Shown here: positions 8,326 to 16,879 of the stretch, piece by piece
Numbering within the stretch: the first letter of the stretch is position 1
Layout: each line of letters begins with the position of its first letter
Source of the DNA: JAFEDN01 sp963697455
Lineage (GTDB): Bacteria; Pseudomonadota; Gammaproteobacteria; Coxiellales; Coxiellaceae
DNA length: 64,000 nucleotides
NCBI GenBank assembly: GCA_963697455.1
Contig: CAVOOI010000034.1
Location: forward strand, 124,001 to 188,000
Reading direction: 5' to 3'
Translations under genes and position numbers: made by a program
The notes under the pieces: generated by a model
The model's database searches: none
What the model saw: the letters and a program-made list of their open reading frames with translations, nothing else
Told to the model about the DNA's origin: nothing

Positions 8326-9702
8326 CTAAAAAATAGGAGTTAGCAAGCGTTTAAGCTGGCCAACGAAATAGAGCGGTAATGACAGTAATTGATATTGAAC
8401 ATGATTACCGTTGGCTAAGGTGCTGTATTCTTGAGTGAGTTGCGGCAAATGCGCATTAAATTTTATGCCTAAATTTAATGATTTTTCTTTTAAAAAATAA
8501 TGTAAAGATCGTAATGTGCCTGATTTACCGGCTTTGACTTCTATTGGTAAAATATGCGCGCCGATACTGATGACGTAATCTATTTCTGCGGACGATGATT
8601 TTTTCTCACGCACCCAATAATAAAGCTGCGGATTTTGATAGGAAGGATGTAAATATAATAAATGTTGTCCAACAAATTGTTCGGCGATTGCTCCAGAGTT
8701 TACCAAGGTTAATTGCGCAACTTCAGTGAGATCCAATACGTTGAATCCCAGGCTGGTACACATCAGGCCAACATCTAAAAATAAAGGTTTGAAAATTTTT
8801 TCGTTTACTTGGGCGCCCAGTGGTACACCGTTGCAGGCGCTATGTTGAACTAGATAAGCGATTCTGGCTAAACAGAGTTTTTCCAATGCTTGAGCAACTA
8901 CTATGCTTTTTTCTTTGCGACTAATTGCACTATATTTTAGAGCTTTTCCTACTAATGACGGCAACAGATTAAAAATTTTGCGCAACCGTGAATGAGCGGA
9001 AGGAGAGCTATATTTGCCAAAATCATCTTGATAAGTGTTTAAAATGCTATGCTTAATTCGTTCCGCGGCTCCATAATCTTGATTTTGCGCATAAGCAGCG
9101 ACTGCTTCCGGCATTCCACCAATCACACAATATTGTTGCAGTAGATCAAGAAGTCGCGCATGAATAGACTGGGGTAACAGATCGCCTAATTGATAATCAT
9201 TTAAATAATCAAATAATGGTTTCTCTTGCATAGCCATTAAAAATTCTTCGTAGCTTAACGGCCCTAAAAACAGGTATTCTATCCGGCCAACTGGCATGGA
9301 AGATTGTAGATGGTTGAGTGCAAAATCTAGGAGTGATCCGGTGGCGATAACATGTAGCTCCGGCAACTCTTCATAAAAATATCTCAAGGTAGGTAAAATG
9401 ATCTCAGCGCTTCCCTGGATTTCATCTAAAAATAATAAACTTTTACCGGGTTGAATGGGGCGTTTAGTTTGTATTTCTAGCAACTGCAAAATTTTCCGAG
9501 GATCTTTGACGGCGAATAGATCCCCCAATTCTGGTCGGCGCTCAAAATTGCAAGTGACTAGATCGAGATTAGCTACCTGTGCAAGCATTTGCACTAAAGT
9601 GGATTTGCCCACTTGCCGAGCGCCGCGGATAATAATCGGCTTCCGTTGCGGCTGCGCGCTCCAATTTTGCAGAGTTTCAAGTTCAAATCTAACAATACCC
9701 AT
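8326..9702 (-). CDS. ATP-binding protein, AAA fold with DUF4143
   Basis: 458 residues, intact. The P-loop is RGARQVGKSTL (about residues 25-35), Walker B is KSLLFLDEIQ, and a sensor-type segment ATGSLLDFAL follows. The C-terminal half is DUF4143, with the nuclease-like segment SAEIDYVISIG...LPIEVKAGKSG, which resembles a PD-(D/E)XK core (D, E-x-K). The family is widespread in accessory DNA and its function is not established; ATP-dependent DNA-linked activity is a fair guess. It has a direct-repeat control region upstream (9721-9763). Confidence 0.9.
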   Translation of the reverse strand: MGIVRFELETLQNWSAQPQRKPIIIRGARQVGKSTLVQMLAQVANLDLVTCNFERRPELGDLFAVKDPRKILQLLEIQTKRPIQPGKSLLFLDEIQGSAEIILPTLRYFYEELPELHVIATGSLLDFALNHLQSSMPVGRIEYLFLGPLSYEEFLMAMQEKPLFDYLNDYQLGDLLPQSIHARLLDLLQQYCVIGGMPEAVAAYAQNQDYGAAERIKHSILNTYQDDFGKYSSPSAHSRLRKIFNLLPSLVGKALKYSAISRKEKSIVVAQALEKLCLARIAYLVQHSACNGVPLGAQVNEKIFKPLFLDVGLMCTSLGFNVLDLTEVAQLTLVNSGAIAEQFVGQHLLYLHPSYQNPQLYYWVREKKSSSAEIDYVISIGAHILPIEVKAGKSGTLRSLHYFLKEKSLNLGIKFNAHLPQLTQEYSTLANGNHVQYQLLSLPLYFVGQLKRLLTPIF

Positions 9703-9720
9703 AGATTGCCCAAAATAAAG

Positions 9721-9763
9721 GGTTATTTTAGACTACCTTCGGTCAAAATACAAGGTTATTTTA
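9721..9763 (-). promoter_or_regulatory. 33-bp-spaced direct repeats before the DUF4143 ATPase
   Basis: GGTTATTTTA starts at 9721 and recurs at 9754, exactly 33 bp apart, just upstream of the ATPase start at 9702. The arrangement mirrors that at 1038/1071 before the broken ATPase and that at 11100/11133. The conserved distance equals about three helical turns, suggesting cooperative binding on one face of the DNA. Confidence 0.45.
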
Positions 9764-9811
9764 TCTGCCTCGTAGGTATGCCATTAAGCAGTAAGCACAA
9801 TATTGAGCCTC

Positions 9812-9899
9812 GTCATCCCGCGACTTGATCGCGGGATCCAGAGAACTGCACGAGATTCCCTGGACTCTTACGAGGACGGACCGCGGTCAAGCCGCGAAA
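9812..9899. repeat. Palindromic repeat of the GTCATCCCGCG type
   Basis: ATCCCGCG and CGCGGGAT (9815-9822 / 9830-9837) pair around ACTTGAT; a second GC-rich pair follows near 9875-9899 (ACCGCGGTCAAGCCGCG). Elements of this wording are common dispersed intergenic repeats in alpha- and gammaproteobacteria. The gap 9703-9979 holds this and the ATPase control repeats only. Confidence 0.65.
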
Positions 9900-9979
9900 A
9901 TTTATTGCTTGACCTTTAATGCATATTTAAATTACAATGGGGGAGATATAATAAAAAATCTATACCAGATAAGCGGATA

Positions 9980-10633
9980 ATGTATAAAATCATAGTTAAA
10001 GTTTCCAGTTACTGTTGTTGTTATCCAAATAATAATGATTTCACTCATCTTTCATTAGAAATAGAAGATTTAGAATCAGAATCTAAAAAAGTGTGTTCGG
10101 TTTCATTTACCCCTGACCAGTCTTATGCGGGGTTTTATGGTCAGATAAACTCAAATAGTCCAATCATATCCACTGTTGTATTATATAGTAATATTGATAT
10201 AGATTTAGATGATTTCAAAAAAGAATTGAATCGGAATTATAATAATATTGATGGTCCATGTGACGAAGGTGTAGATATATGCAGTCTTACTAGTTTTCAA
10301 TTCTGTTGTCATAATTGTTCGGATGCGGGACTTTTTACCTTAAAATATTTTTTCCCTGTCACGGATAACAAAATAGTTGAAGCAAAATGGCAGACTTATA
10401 AGATCGTTACGTTTCCTCTTTGTCTGGCAACTCTTGGTTGCTTCCCATTTTTCGGGTCTCCACCTCTTACGAATGGCCCAGCGGATATAATAATAAAGGC
10501 TCAACTTTTATATAGTACTTATGGAGATATGAATAAAATTCCACTTTTCCCTAAAACCAAAGAAAAACAAAAAACAGAATCTAGAACCCTCGGTGCGAAA
10601 ACGCTAGCGCCAGAGACACAACGAATGTCTTAA
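9980..10633 (+). CDS. Hypothetical protein, possible permuted papain-like (NlpC/P60-type) hydrolase
   Basis: 217 residues, not a family I can name. The N-terminal THLSLEIED (His23) and the later FCCHNCSDAGLFTLKYF (Cys113) follow the His-then-Cys order of circularly permuted papain-fold hydrolases (PPPDE, DUF4105-like), where an H-(hydrophobic)-S-L strand and an N-C-S helix carry the catalytic pair. The protein is rich in cysteine (CCC at 12-14, CC at 109-110). There is no signal peptide and the tail is basic. The ribosome site is weak. AT-rich composition and the position among repeats suggest accessory, possibly effector, DNA. Confidence 0.45.
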   Translation: MYKIIVKVSSYCCCYPNNNDFTHLSLEIEDLESESKKVCSVSFTPDQSYAGFYGQINSNSPIISTVVLYSNIDIDLDDFKKELNRNYNNIDGPCDEGVDICSLTSFQFCCHNCSDAGLFTLKYFFPVTDNKIVEAKWQTYKIVTFPLCLATLGCFPFFGSPPLTNGPADIIIKAQLLYSTYGDMNKIPLFPKTKEKQKTESRTLGAKTLAPETQRMS

Positions 10634-10671
10634 CCTGAGTTCTCCAATTGCAATCGTAACGAGAAGCCATC

Positions 10672-10695
10672 AACAGTTCGCTTCAGCGAGTTGCT
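10672..10695. repeat. Dispersed palindrome, degenerate copy 3
   Basis: CAGTTCGC-TTCA-GCGAGTTG resembles the hairpins at 6779 and 8287 with two bases missing per arm. It follows the gene ending at 10633. Confidence 0.5.
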
Positions 10696-10954
10696 GCCAA
10701 GCGCAATTATGTTTGCTTCTTTCGCATTAAGCGCCTGGTTCAGAAGTAGTCCTGGGTAACCTTTGTAAAAACTGAATGTTTCTACTATGGCGTCGGCCAC
10801 TCATTTGGAACCAAGCTAATCAAAAAATCCGTCACCGGCCAGCAGAGGATATGGTCGATCATTAATTTTTCTTGGTTCCTCTGGGCCCAAAAATAAAGCA
10901 GTGATCGTTGGGGAGATGATAAAACCGTTTTGTAATCATGGCTATCCTCGTTAA

Positions 10955-11005
10955 ATTTACCTATCAGGTTAAATTTGCGACGCAAATTTAACCTGATAGG
11001 TAAAT
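10955..11005. repeat. 51-bp perfect palindrome
   Basis: The two arms (10955-10979 and 10981-11005) are exact reverse complements around a single centre base at 10980; the arm core is CCTATCAGGTTAAATTTGCG. It is the longest perfect palindrome seen in the window. It lies in a 576-bp gap (10634-11209) that otherwise holds only ATPase debris and a repeat. It could be the trace of an inverted-duplication event, a replication-restart site or an operator. Confidence 0.8.
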
Positions 11006-11052
11006 AATATCACCTAAAGCCTCCAAAGACCAGACCAGGGGGGGTATAGCAA

Positions 11053-11140
11053 AGGTGCCTGATTTACCGGCGTTGACTTCTTTGATCGACAAAATGAAAG
11101 GTTGATTTAGACTATCTTTAGTCAAAATACAAGGTTATTT
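11053..11140 (-). pseudogene. Debris of a DUF4143 ATPase gene with its control region
   Basis: GTGCCTGATTTACCGGC (11055-11071) matches the coding DNA at 8517-8533 of the intact ATPase, and the following bases match its CTTTGACTTCT. The next segment jumps straight to the control region: GGTTGATTTA at 11100 and GGTTATTT at 11133, again 33 bp apart, sharing AGTCAAAATACAAGG with 9740-9754. So a second ATPase gene has lost almost its whole body by internal deletion. Confidence 0.6.
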
Positions 11141-11209
11141 GTAACTCATCTGGGTGTACAGCTCGAGTGGGTCAGCGCCTACAAAAGAAAAGTTTAATAA
11201 GAAACTAAT

Positions 11210-11656
11210 TTAGATATTTCTTTTCCTGACCAGTCTTAGAATTTTATTGGAATAAAACACGGCTGCAATAGAGACTATGCCGGTTCCAGAGAAAATAGTT
11301 CCGGTGACGGATTTTCCAAAATAAACCAGAGCTAATCCACCCACAATGCAGCTCATGGCAATAATAAAAGCAAAAGATTGCCCCATCATTCTTTCAGTAG
11401 CTTCTTTGTTGGCTAGCTTTACATTGGCCTGCACCAAATTTAGTTCAATATGATGGCGATGAAGGTTTTCATGTTCGGCCATTTCTATAATTCTATTCGC
11501 TGATCCAGGGACTACTCTTTCATATGCTTGTAACTCAAATGCAGAAGGAATAGGCCCAGAATAAGATGTGGCAATTATCTGGGAAGCGTGAGGATTGGCA
11601 GTAATGTTTTGATATTCAACCGGTCTATCGATGACCTGACTATTTTCTTCGTCCAC
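11210..11656 (-). CDS. DUF2335 membrane protein
   Basis: 148 residues. SGPIPSAFELQAYERVVPGS followed by ANRIIEMAEHE is the conserved core of DUF2335 proteins. Two hydrophobic helices occupy the C-terminal third. The function of the family is not known. It overlaps the end of the small upstream gene by 17 bp, so the two are probably co-translated. Confidence 0.85.
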   Translation of the reverse strand: MDEENSQVIDRPVEYQNITANPHASQIIATSYSGPIPSAFELQAYERVVPGSANRIIEMAEHENLHRHHIELNLVQANVKLANKEATERMMGQSFAFIIAMSCIVGGLALVYFGKSVTGTIFSGTGIVSIAAVFYSNKILRLVRKRNI

Positions 11657-11843
11657 TATCGTTGATTTCCTTATCTATTTTGGCCATGCTTTTTGCAATA
11701 TCCTTGCCTATGGCTTCCCAATCTTTTCTTAACGCTTCCAAATTATTTTTTGGAAAATTTAATTTGGTAAGGTCGATGCGGGGAAATTTTTTGGAGGGCG
11801 TTAACGTTAACGCACTGCCATATCCCTTAAGAAAATTTCTCAT
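11640..11843 (-). CDS. Small protein preceding the DUF2335 gene
   Basis: 67 residues from the ATG at 11843, which has GGGAG seven bases upstream; a longer frame to 11882 lacks such a site. The start reads MRNFLKGYGSALTLTPSKKF, then a basic helical part (ALRKDWEAIGKDIAKSMAKI). The overlap with the following gene indicates a functional pair. I know small proteins of this GYGS type before other DUF2335 genes but no function. Confidence 0.65.
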   Translation of the reverse strand: MRNFLKGYGSALTLTPSKKFPRIDLTKLNFPKNNLEALRKDWEAIGKDIAKSMAKIDKEINDSGRRK

Positions 11844-12106
11844 GTTAAATCTCCCTGTAAAATTTCTAAATTGCCTAAACATCCTTTAACTTCTATTTTT
11901 TGAATTAATTATACTTTTAATAAAAAATCTTCGCCAAATTTACAATTTAACTATAGCAGATACCTATAGCTGAAGTCTATAAATAACCGATTTAAGGTTT
12001 TAAAAAAGGTTTTAAAACTTGTAGTAGTTATTCTGAAATTAAATGGGAATTTACCTATCTTTATTAGGCCTTCCGTCTTTGGGGAGAAAATGGTACAATA
12101 CAAAAG

Positions 12107-12535
12107 ATGAACATACCTGATATAGCGCCTTTAGTTTTCACCTTGGCAGCCGCTCAAAAGGTCAAAAGCCTGATCGATGAGGAAGGTAATCCGTTGTTAA
12201 ATTTACGGATTTTTATTAGCGGCGGTGGCTGCTCTGGCTTTCAGTATGGTTTTACCTTTGATGACGTCATCAATGCCGATGATATGGTGATAGAAAAAAA
12301 TTTGAAAGCCGAAACGAATGCTGAAGAAGACGATGAAGAAGGCGGTGATGGAGGCGAAGGCGGATCCAACGGAGGCATGGCCGGCTCAGTAAAATTAATA
12401 ATTGATTCCGCAAGTTACCAATATCTGCAAGGCGCAACCGTTGATTATCGCGAAGGCGTCAGCGGCTCTGAATTCGTTATCAGCAACCCTAACGCCAAAA
12501 CCACTTGTGGTTGCGGGTCGTCCTTTTCAGCCTAA
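12107..12535 (+). CDS. erpA: Iron-sulfur cluster insertion protein ErpA, with an acidic Gly-rich insertion
   Basis: 142 residues. A-type carrier that delivers Fe-S clusters to apoproteins. The three ligand cysteines are present: Cys42 in GGGCSGFQYGF, and Cys134 and Cys136 in TTCGCGSSF. Usual ErpA is about 110-120 residues; here residues ~64-95 are an extra low-complexity loop (NAEEDDEEGGDGGEGGSNGG) between the two halves of the fold. The 3' end is 2 bp from convergent rsmJ. A start at the ATG 12107 fits the family start. Confidence 0.92.
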   Translation: MNIPDIAPLVFTLAAAQKVKSLIDEEGNPLLNLRIFISGGGCSGFQYGFTFDDVINADDMVIEKNLKAETNAEEDDEEGGDGGEGGSNGGMAGSVKLIIDSASYQYLQGATVDYREGVSGSEFVISNPNAKTTCGCGSSFSA

Positions 12536-12537
12536 AC

Positions 12538-13305
12538 CTAAATTAGATATATATCAAAACGGCTGCTTTGACCGGTAAGGTTAAAGCTTGGGGCGATACC
12601 CGGTATAGGAGACGATATCCGCGGACGTTTAACTACCACGCGTTGCTGGGCCACCTTTAATGCTAATTCCAGTAGTGCAGGCGCATCGGCATCTTCACCA
12701 ACAATTTCACGCAATATCCGCATTTCTTTTTTTACCAGCGCAGATTTTTTTCGTTCTGGAAACATAGGGTCGAAATAAATTACCTGGGGGCGCTGATCGG
12801 TAGGCAACGATTGTAAATAAGTTTGACTATCTTGTTGCAGAAAATCCCAGGAAAGCGCGCCAATCCAAGCTACTTGCCGCGCGCGCTGCCACCCATCTTG
12901 CAACAGAGCGCCGACAATCGGTGAGCGTTCAATCATAACTACCTGTGCTCCCAATGAGGCTAACACAAAAGCATCGCGGCCTAATCCTGCGCTAATGTCA
13001 CAGATCGTTAAATTTTTTTTCTTATGCAAACCTACCGCCCGGGCTAATAGTTGCTGACGTCCACCGCCATGTTGATGACGGTGTTGCATTGCCGGGCTTA
13101 AAAAATCGGCATAAATAGCGCCGGGGGCGTTCTGATGGGTTGGCAATAACTCCAAGCGCTGAGCGGTCAAAACCAGCACCGCTGGGTAATTATTTTTGTG
13201 AAGATGATCCGTTAAATCGAGGCCGAGGTTTTTCGCCAATTTTTCAGCCTGAGTTTTTAACTCGCCGGTATCGTAAATAATGGCAATTGAATTACGGATG
13301 GTCAT
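12538..13305 (-). CDS. rsmJ: 16S rRNA (guanine1516-N2)-methyltransferase
   Basis: 255 residues. SAM-binding segment DISAGLGRDAFVLASLG and the catalytic-site segment YFDPMFPERKKSALVKKEMR are diagnostic of RsmJ (YhiQ). Methylates G1516 of 16S rRNA. It starts 2 bp after the gshB stop, so it is the last gene of a gshA-gshB-rsmJ operon. Confidence 0.95.
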   Translation of the reverse strand: MTIRNSIAIIYDTGELKTQAEKLAKNLGLDLTDHLHKNNYPAVLVLTAQRLELLPTHQNAPGAIYADFLSPAMQHRHQHGGGRQQLLARAVGLHKKKNLTICDISAGLGRDAFVLASLGAQVVMIERSPIVGALLQDGWQRARQVAWIGALSWDFLQQDSQTYLQSLPTDQRPQVIYFDPMFPERKKSALVKKEMRILREIVGEDADAPALLELALKVAQQRVVVKRPRISSPIPGIAPSFNLTGQSSRFDIYLI

Positions 13306-13307
13306 TT

Positions 13308-14246
13308 CTAATCGAGATTAAGAGAGTCAAGCAATTGTCCCGCAATATCTAAATTAAACAGCCGGTCCAATTCGCGCAGACAAGTCGGGCTGGTGACGTT
13401 GATCTCAGTTAAATAATCGCCGATGACGTCCAAGCCTACAAAAATAAGGCCTTTTTCACGTAAAGTAGGGCCAACCTGTTCGCAGATCCATAAATCACGT
13501 TCGCTGAGTTCGCGGCCTTCACCGGTTGCTCCCGCGGCTAAATTACCCCGAAAATCATGTTTATGTGGCACTCGCGCCAACGCGTAAGGTACGGGTTCGC
13601 CATTGATCAATAAGATTCGTTTATCGCCTTCGCTAATTTTATCGATAAAGTGCTGCGCCATCACTAAACGTTGACCTTGCTCGGTCAGGGTTTCAATGAT
13701 TACGCTGAGATTAGGATCTTGCGCGGCAGCTTTAAACACGGAACGTCCACCCATGCCGTCTAATGGTTTAATGACGGCGATTTTTTCCTGGTGGACAAAC
13801 TCTTTAATCAATTCCATTTGACTGGTGACTAATGTCTTGGGGCAACATTGTGGAAACCAGGCGGTGAATAATTTTTCATTGGCATCACGTAAACTGGCTG
13901 GATTATTGATTACCCTTAATCCTTGGCGATGCGCTTGTTCCAGTAGATAGGTTAAATGAATATATTGCATGTTAAAGGGCGGATCTTTGCGCATGAAAAA
14001 AATATCCAAATCCACCAGCGGCTGTTCAATAGCCGCTCCCAACTGGAACCAAGCTTCAGGATTATCCTCGACCGTGATTTTACCCATGCGGCCCCAGCAA
14101 ATGCCATCTTGCAGCCATAGCGATTGCGGTTCTAAATAATAATTTTCCCAACCGCGGGCCTGGGCTGCTAACAATATGGCAAAGCTCGTGTCTTTTTTCA
14201 CGTTAATCTGCGCAATCGGATCCATAAGCATGCCTAATTTAATCAT
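13308..14246 (-). CDS. gshB: Glutathione synthetase
   Basis: 312 residues, ATP-grasp enzyme joining gamma-glutamylcysteine and glycine. The N-terminal LGMLMDPIAQINVKKDTSFA, DIFFMRKDPPFNMQYI, VIKPLDGMGGRSVF (ATP loop) and the terminal INVTSPTCLREL are typical of GshB. It overlaps the upstream gshA stop by 8 bp, so translation is coupled. Confidence 0.97.
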   Translation of the reverse strand: MIKLGMLMDPIAQINVKKDTSFAILLAAQARGWENYYLEPQSLWLQDGICWGRMGKITVEDNPEAWFQLGAAIEQPLVDLDIFFMRKDPPFNMQYIHLTYLLEQAHRQGLRVINNPASLRDANEKLFTAWFPQCCPKTLVTSQMELIKEFVHQEKIAVIKPLDGMGGRSVFKAAAQDPNLSVIIETLTEQGQRLVMAQHFIDKISEGDKRILLINGEPVPYALARVPHKHDFRGNLAAGATGEGRELSERDLWICEQVGPTLREKGLIFVGLDVIGDYLTEINVTSPTCLRELDRLFNLDIAGQLLDSLNLD

Positions 14247-15498
14247 GATGCTCCTTTGCAGCCGAAATAAGTTCGCGGGCCGCTGCCAATAACGCCAGGC
14301 GAGCTAGCACGCCATAAGCATAAAAAGGATGGCAATGATTTTCTAATGGCAGCGGCGTAAAATTCATTCCTGGTGAATTCAGGTTGTCGCGTGGCCCGCG
14401 GTCTGCATGGACCCGATAAAACCCGCCGATTACGTGCCGGCCGATAGTATAAATCACCGGTTCGGCCACGGCTTGGTTTGGCCCTGCAGTTACAAAACTA
14501 TGTACTCCCTCTTGGATAATGGCTTTAGTCACTAATTGGCCGCCTTTAATAACCGCCATTTTTTGGCGTTGCTTACGATTTAAATGCCGTAATTGTTCAG
14601 GGTCATCGACCATCATGACCGCCATGCCGTAGGTGCCTTGGTCGGCTTTGATCACTAAAAAGGGAGTATGCGTCACATTATATTCGGCGTACTTAGCTTT
14701 GATTCGCGTCAATAAAACATTCGCGCGTTCAATTAAACAGGCTTGCCCTTCCGGGTTTTGAAAATCGACGTCGGGGCATTGATCGAAATAAGGTGCGATT
14801 AACCAAGGGTCTATGCCAATAGCCTTGGCAAATTCTTGGCATACCGCTTGATAGTGCCCAAAATGTTCCGACTTTAGGCGGGTAGTCCATCCTAATTGGA
14901 CAGGAGGTAAAATTTTTTGAATGATATTTTGCAGAATTTCCGGAACCCCTCCGGAGAGATCATTGTTGAGCAAGATGCAGCAGGTGTTGAAATTCTCTAC
15001 GGTGAGAGCATTGCCGTGGCGAATTAAAGGTTCAATTTTAATTTGGCGCCGGGAGGGAAGCGTGTATTCCTGGGCAGTAGTTATCTCGGGATTTAAAGAG
15101 CCGATCCGTACTTCAAAGCCTGCTTGCACTAAAATATCCTGAAGCACCGCCACGCTTTCAAAGTAAAGCAGGTTACGGGTATGGCTTTCGGGTATCAATA
15201 ATATTCGAGAAATGTCCGGACAGATTTCAGCAATGGTTGCCTGCATGGCCTGGACGTAAAGCGGCATGCCTTCAGGGTTCAAGTTATTAAATCCTGCTGG
15301 AAAAAGATTGGTGTCCACTGGCGCTATTTTGAACCCGGCATTGCGGATATCCATGGAACCATAAATCGGCGGGCATGATTGCTGCCACTGTTGGCGAAAC
15401 CATGCTTCAATCGGCGCGCAGGCGGCTTGTAAAGTCTGGCTAACATCAAAATTCGTAGTCGTAGTGCCCATCATTGCTCCGTTTTTGTCGGTAGTCAT
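14239..15498 (-). CDS. gshA: Glutamate-cysteine ligase (Acidithiobacillus-type GshA)
   Basis: 419 residues. First step of glutathione synthesis. It is not the E. coli-type enzyme; ADQGTYGMAVMMVDDPEQL and HADRGPRDNLNSPGMNF match the family modelled on Acidithiobacillus ferrooxidans GshA. The coupled gshB supports the role. An in-frame ATG at 15471 has GGAG five bases upstream and may be the true start. The start region is divergent from djlA with only 8-35 bp between, so the two promoters overlap. Confidence 0.9.
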   Translation of the reverse strand: MTTDKNGAMMGTTTTNFDVSQTLQAACAPIEAWFRQQWQQSCPPIYGSMDIRNAGFKIAPVDTNLFPAGFNNLNPEGMPLYVQAMQATIAEICPDISRILLIPESHTRNLLYFESVAVLQDILVQAGFEVRIGSLNPEITTAQEYTLPSRRQIKIEPLIRHGNALTVENFNTCCILLNNDLSGGVPEILQNIIQKILPPVQLGWTTRLKSEHFGHYQAVCQEFAKAIGIDPWLIAPYFDQCPDVDFQNPEGQACLIERANVLLTRIKAKYAEYNVTHTPFLVIKADQGTYGMAVMMVDDPEQLRHLNRKQRQKMAVIKGGQLVTKAIIQEGVHSFVTAGPNQAVAEPVIYTIGRHVIGGFYRVHADRGPRDNLNSPGMNFTPLPLENHCHPFYAYGVLARLALLAAARELISAAKEHHD

Positions 15499-15506
15499 GA
15501 TACCAT

Positions 15507-16316
15507 ATGCGGGATATGCGGTGGAATGGTAAAATTATAGGCTTGGTAATCGGGTTACTTTCAGGGCATCCTTTAGGTGTGGTAGTGGGTGTTGTGATCG
15601 GGCATTTATACGATACCGGAGTTTTTAGCAAATGGTTGCAAAAAGGGCTTACGAAGAACTCGCAACAGACACAGCGGATATTTTTTGACGCTACTTTTTC
15701 AGTCATGGGTTATTTAGCCAAAGCGGACGGCAGGGTGACAGAAAGTGAAATCCGGGCCGCCGAGCGAATCATGCAGGACATGAGTTTAGGCCCAGAGATG
15801 AGGCGCGAAGCCATCCTGTTATTTAATCAAGGCAAGCAAGGGGAGTTTGATTTAACTGCAACGATGCAACAATTGAAGACCGCTTGTTGGCAACGCCCTA
15901 ATTTATTGCGCACATTTTTAGAGATCCAAATTCAAATTGCCAACGCTGAAGGACAGATTAACCCAGGCAAGCGCGCTGCTTTACGCGCAATTTGTACGGA
16001 GTTAGGTGTTCAAGGATTTATGTTTGATCAGTTTGAGCAGCAAGCGCATGCGCAGCAAAGCTACCAGCGTTATTATCAACAGCCCCGCCCAGACCCGGCG
16101 CAACATTTGGCGGACGCATACCAGATTTTAAATGTCTCTATGAGCGCCAGCGATGTGGAAGTTAAAAAAGCCTACCGCCGGCTGATAAGTCAACACCATC
16201 CTGATAAATTAATGTCGCAGGGATTACCGCCGGAAATGATCAAATTGGCTAATGAGCGTACTCAAAAAATTAAAAGCGCCTATGAAACCATTAAAAAAGC
16301 GCGAGGAATGGGCTAG
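15507..16316 (+). CDS. djlA: DnaJ-like membrane co-chaperone DjlA
   Basis: 269 residues. An N-terminal Gly-rich membrane helix (GLVIGLLSGHPLGVVVGVV), a TerB-like central domain (YLAKADGRVTESEI), and a C-terminal J domain with the HPD motif (QHHPDKL). This is the order found in DjlA, an inner-membrane partner of DnaK. The alternative ATG at 15516 would remove three residues. tsaC follows 5 bp later. Confidence 0.95.
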   Translation: MRDMRWNGKIIGLVIGLLSGHPLGVVVGVVIGHLYDTGVFSKWLQKGLTKNSQQTQRIFFDATFSVMGYLAKADGRVTESEIRAAERIMQDMSLGPEMRREAILLFNQGKQGEFDLTATMQQLKTACWQRPNLLRTFLEIQIQIANAEGQINPGKRAALRAICTELGVQGFMFDQFEQQAHAQQSYQRYYQQPRPDPAQHLADAYQILNVSMSASDVEVKKAYRRLISQHHPDKLMSQGLPPEMIKLANERTQKIKSAYETIKKARGMG

Positions 16317-16321
16317 CAACG

Positions 16322-16879
16322 ATGATCAAGTTGTCAGATTTAAATGCATCGCTAAACTGCTTAAAGAAAGGTCAGATTTTAGCTTATCCTACCGAAGCGG
16401 TCTTTGGCTTGGGATGCGATCCTTTTAATGCGGATGCAGTGGGGCGCTTGCTGATGATTAAGCAGCGCTCGGTGGATAAAGGTTTAATTTTAGTGGCGGC
16501 AACCTGGCAGCAGATTGAATCATTAGTTGAACCTATTCCGCCACGCGCTTTGACCCAGGTGTTAGCAACCTGGCCTGGCCCTTTTACCTGGGTATTTCCC
16601 GTCAGTCCCGCCGTGCCGCACTGGATCCGTGGAAAGCATCGCACCATTGCACTGCGGGTGAGCAGCCATCCGGTGATTCAGGAATTATGCCAAGCTTTTG
16701 GTGGCCCGATTGTGTCTACCAGTGCTAATCGTGATGGGCAACCGCCGCTGCGGGATTATCGAGCTGTGTGCATGATGTTTGGCAAGCAAATAGATTTCAT
16801 TTTGCCTGATAAAGTGGGTGGACAAAATAATCCCACCATAATCCGCGATGCGATCTCCGGCGAGACTATTCGTTATTGA
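16322..16879 (+). CDS. tsaC: Threonylcarbamoyl-AMP synthase
   Basis: 185 residues, Sua5/YciO/YrdC family. AYPTEAVFGLGCDPFN and the later STSANRDGQPP are family signatures. Makes threonylcarbamoyl-adenylate from threonine, bicarbonate and ATP for the t6A37 modification of ANN-decoding tRNAs. Follows djlA closely and ends overlapping the tail of the convergent broken transglycosylase by 7 bp. Confidence 0.95.
   Translation: MIKLSDLNASLNCLKKGQILAYPTEAVFGLGCDPFNADAVGRLLMIKQRSVDKGLILVAATWQQIESLVEPIPPRALTQVLATWPGPFTWVFPVSPAVPHWIRGKHRTIALRVSSHPVIQELCQAFGGPIVSTSANRDGQPPLRDYRAVCMMFGKQIDFILPDKVGGQNNPTIIRDAISGETIRY

Noticed and set aside
10785..10985. 66-codon minus-strand frame starting in the 51-bp palindrome
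   Set aside because: No ribosome site, no family, and its start depends on the palindrome; treated as chance.
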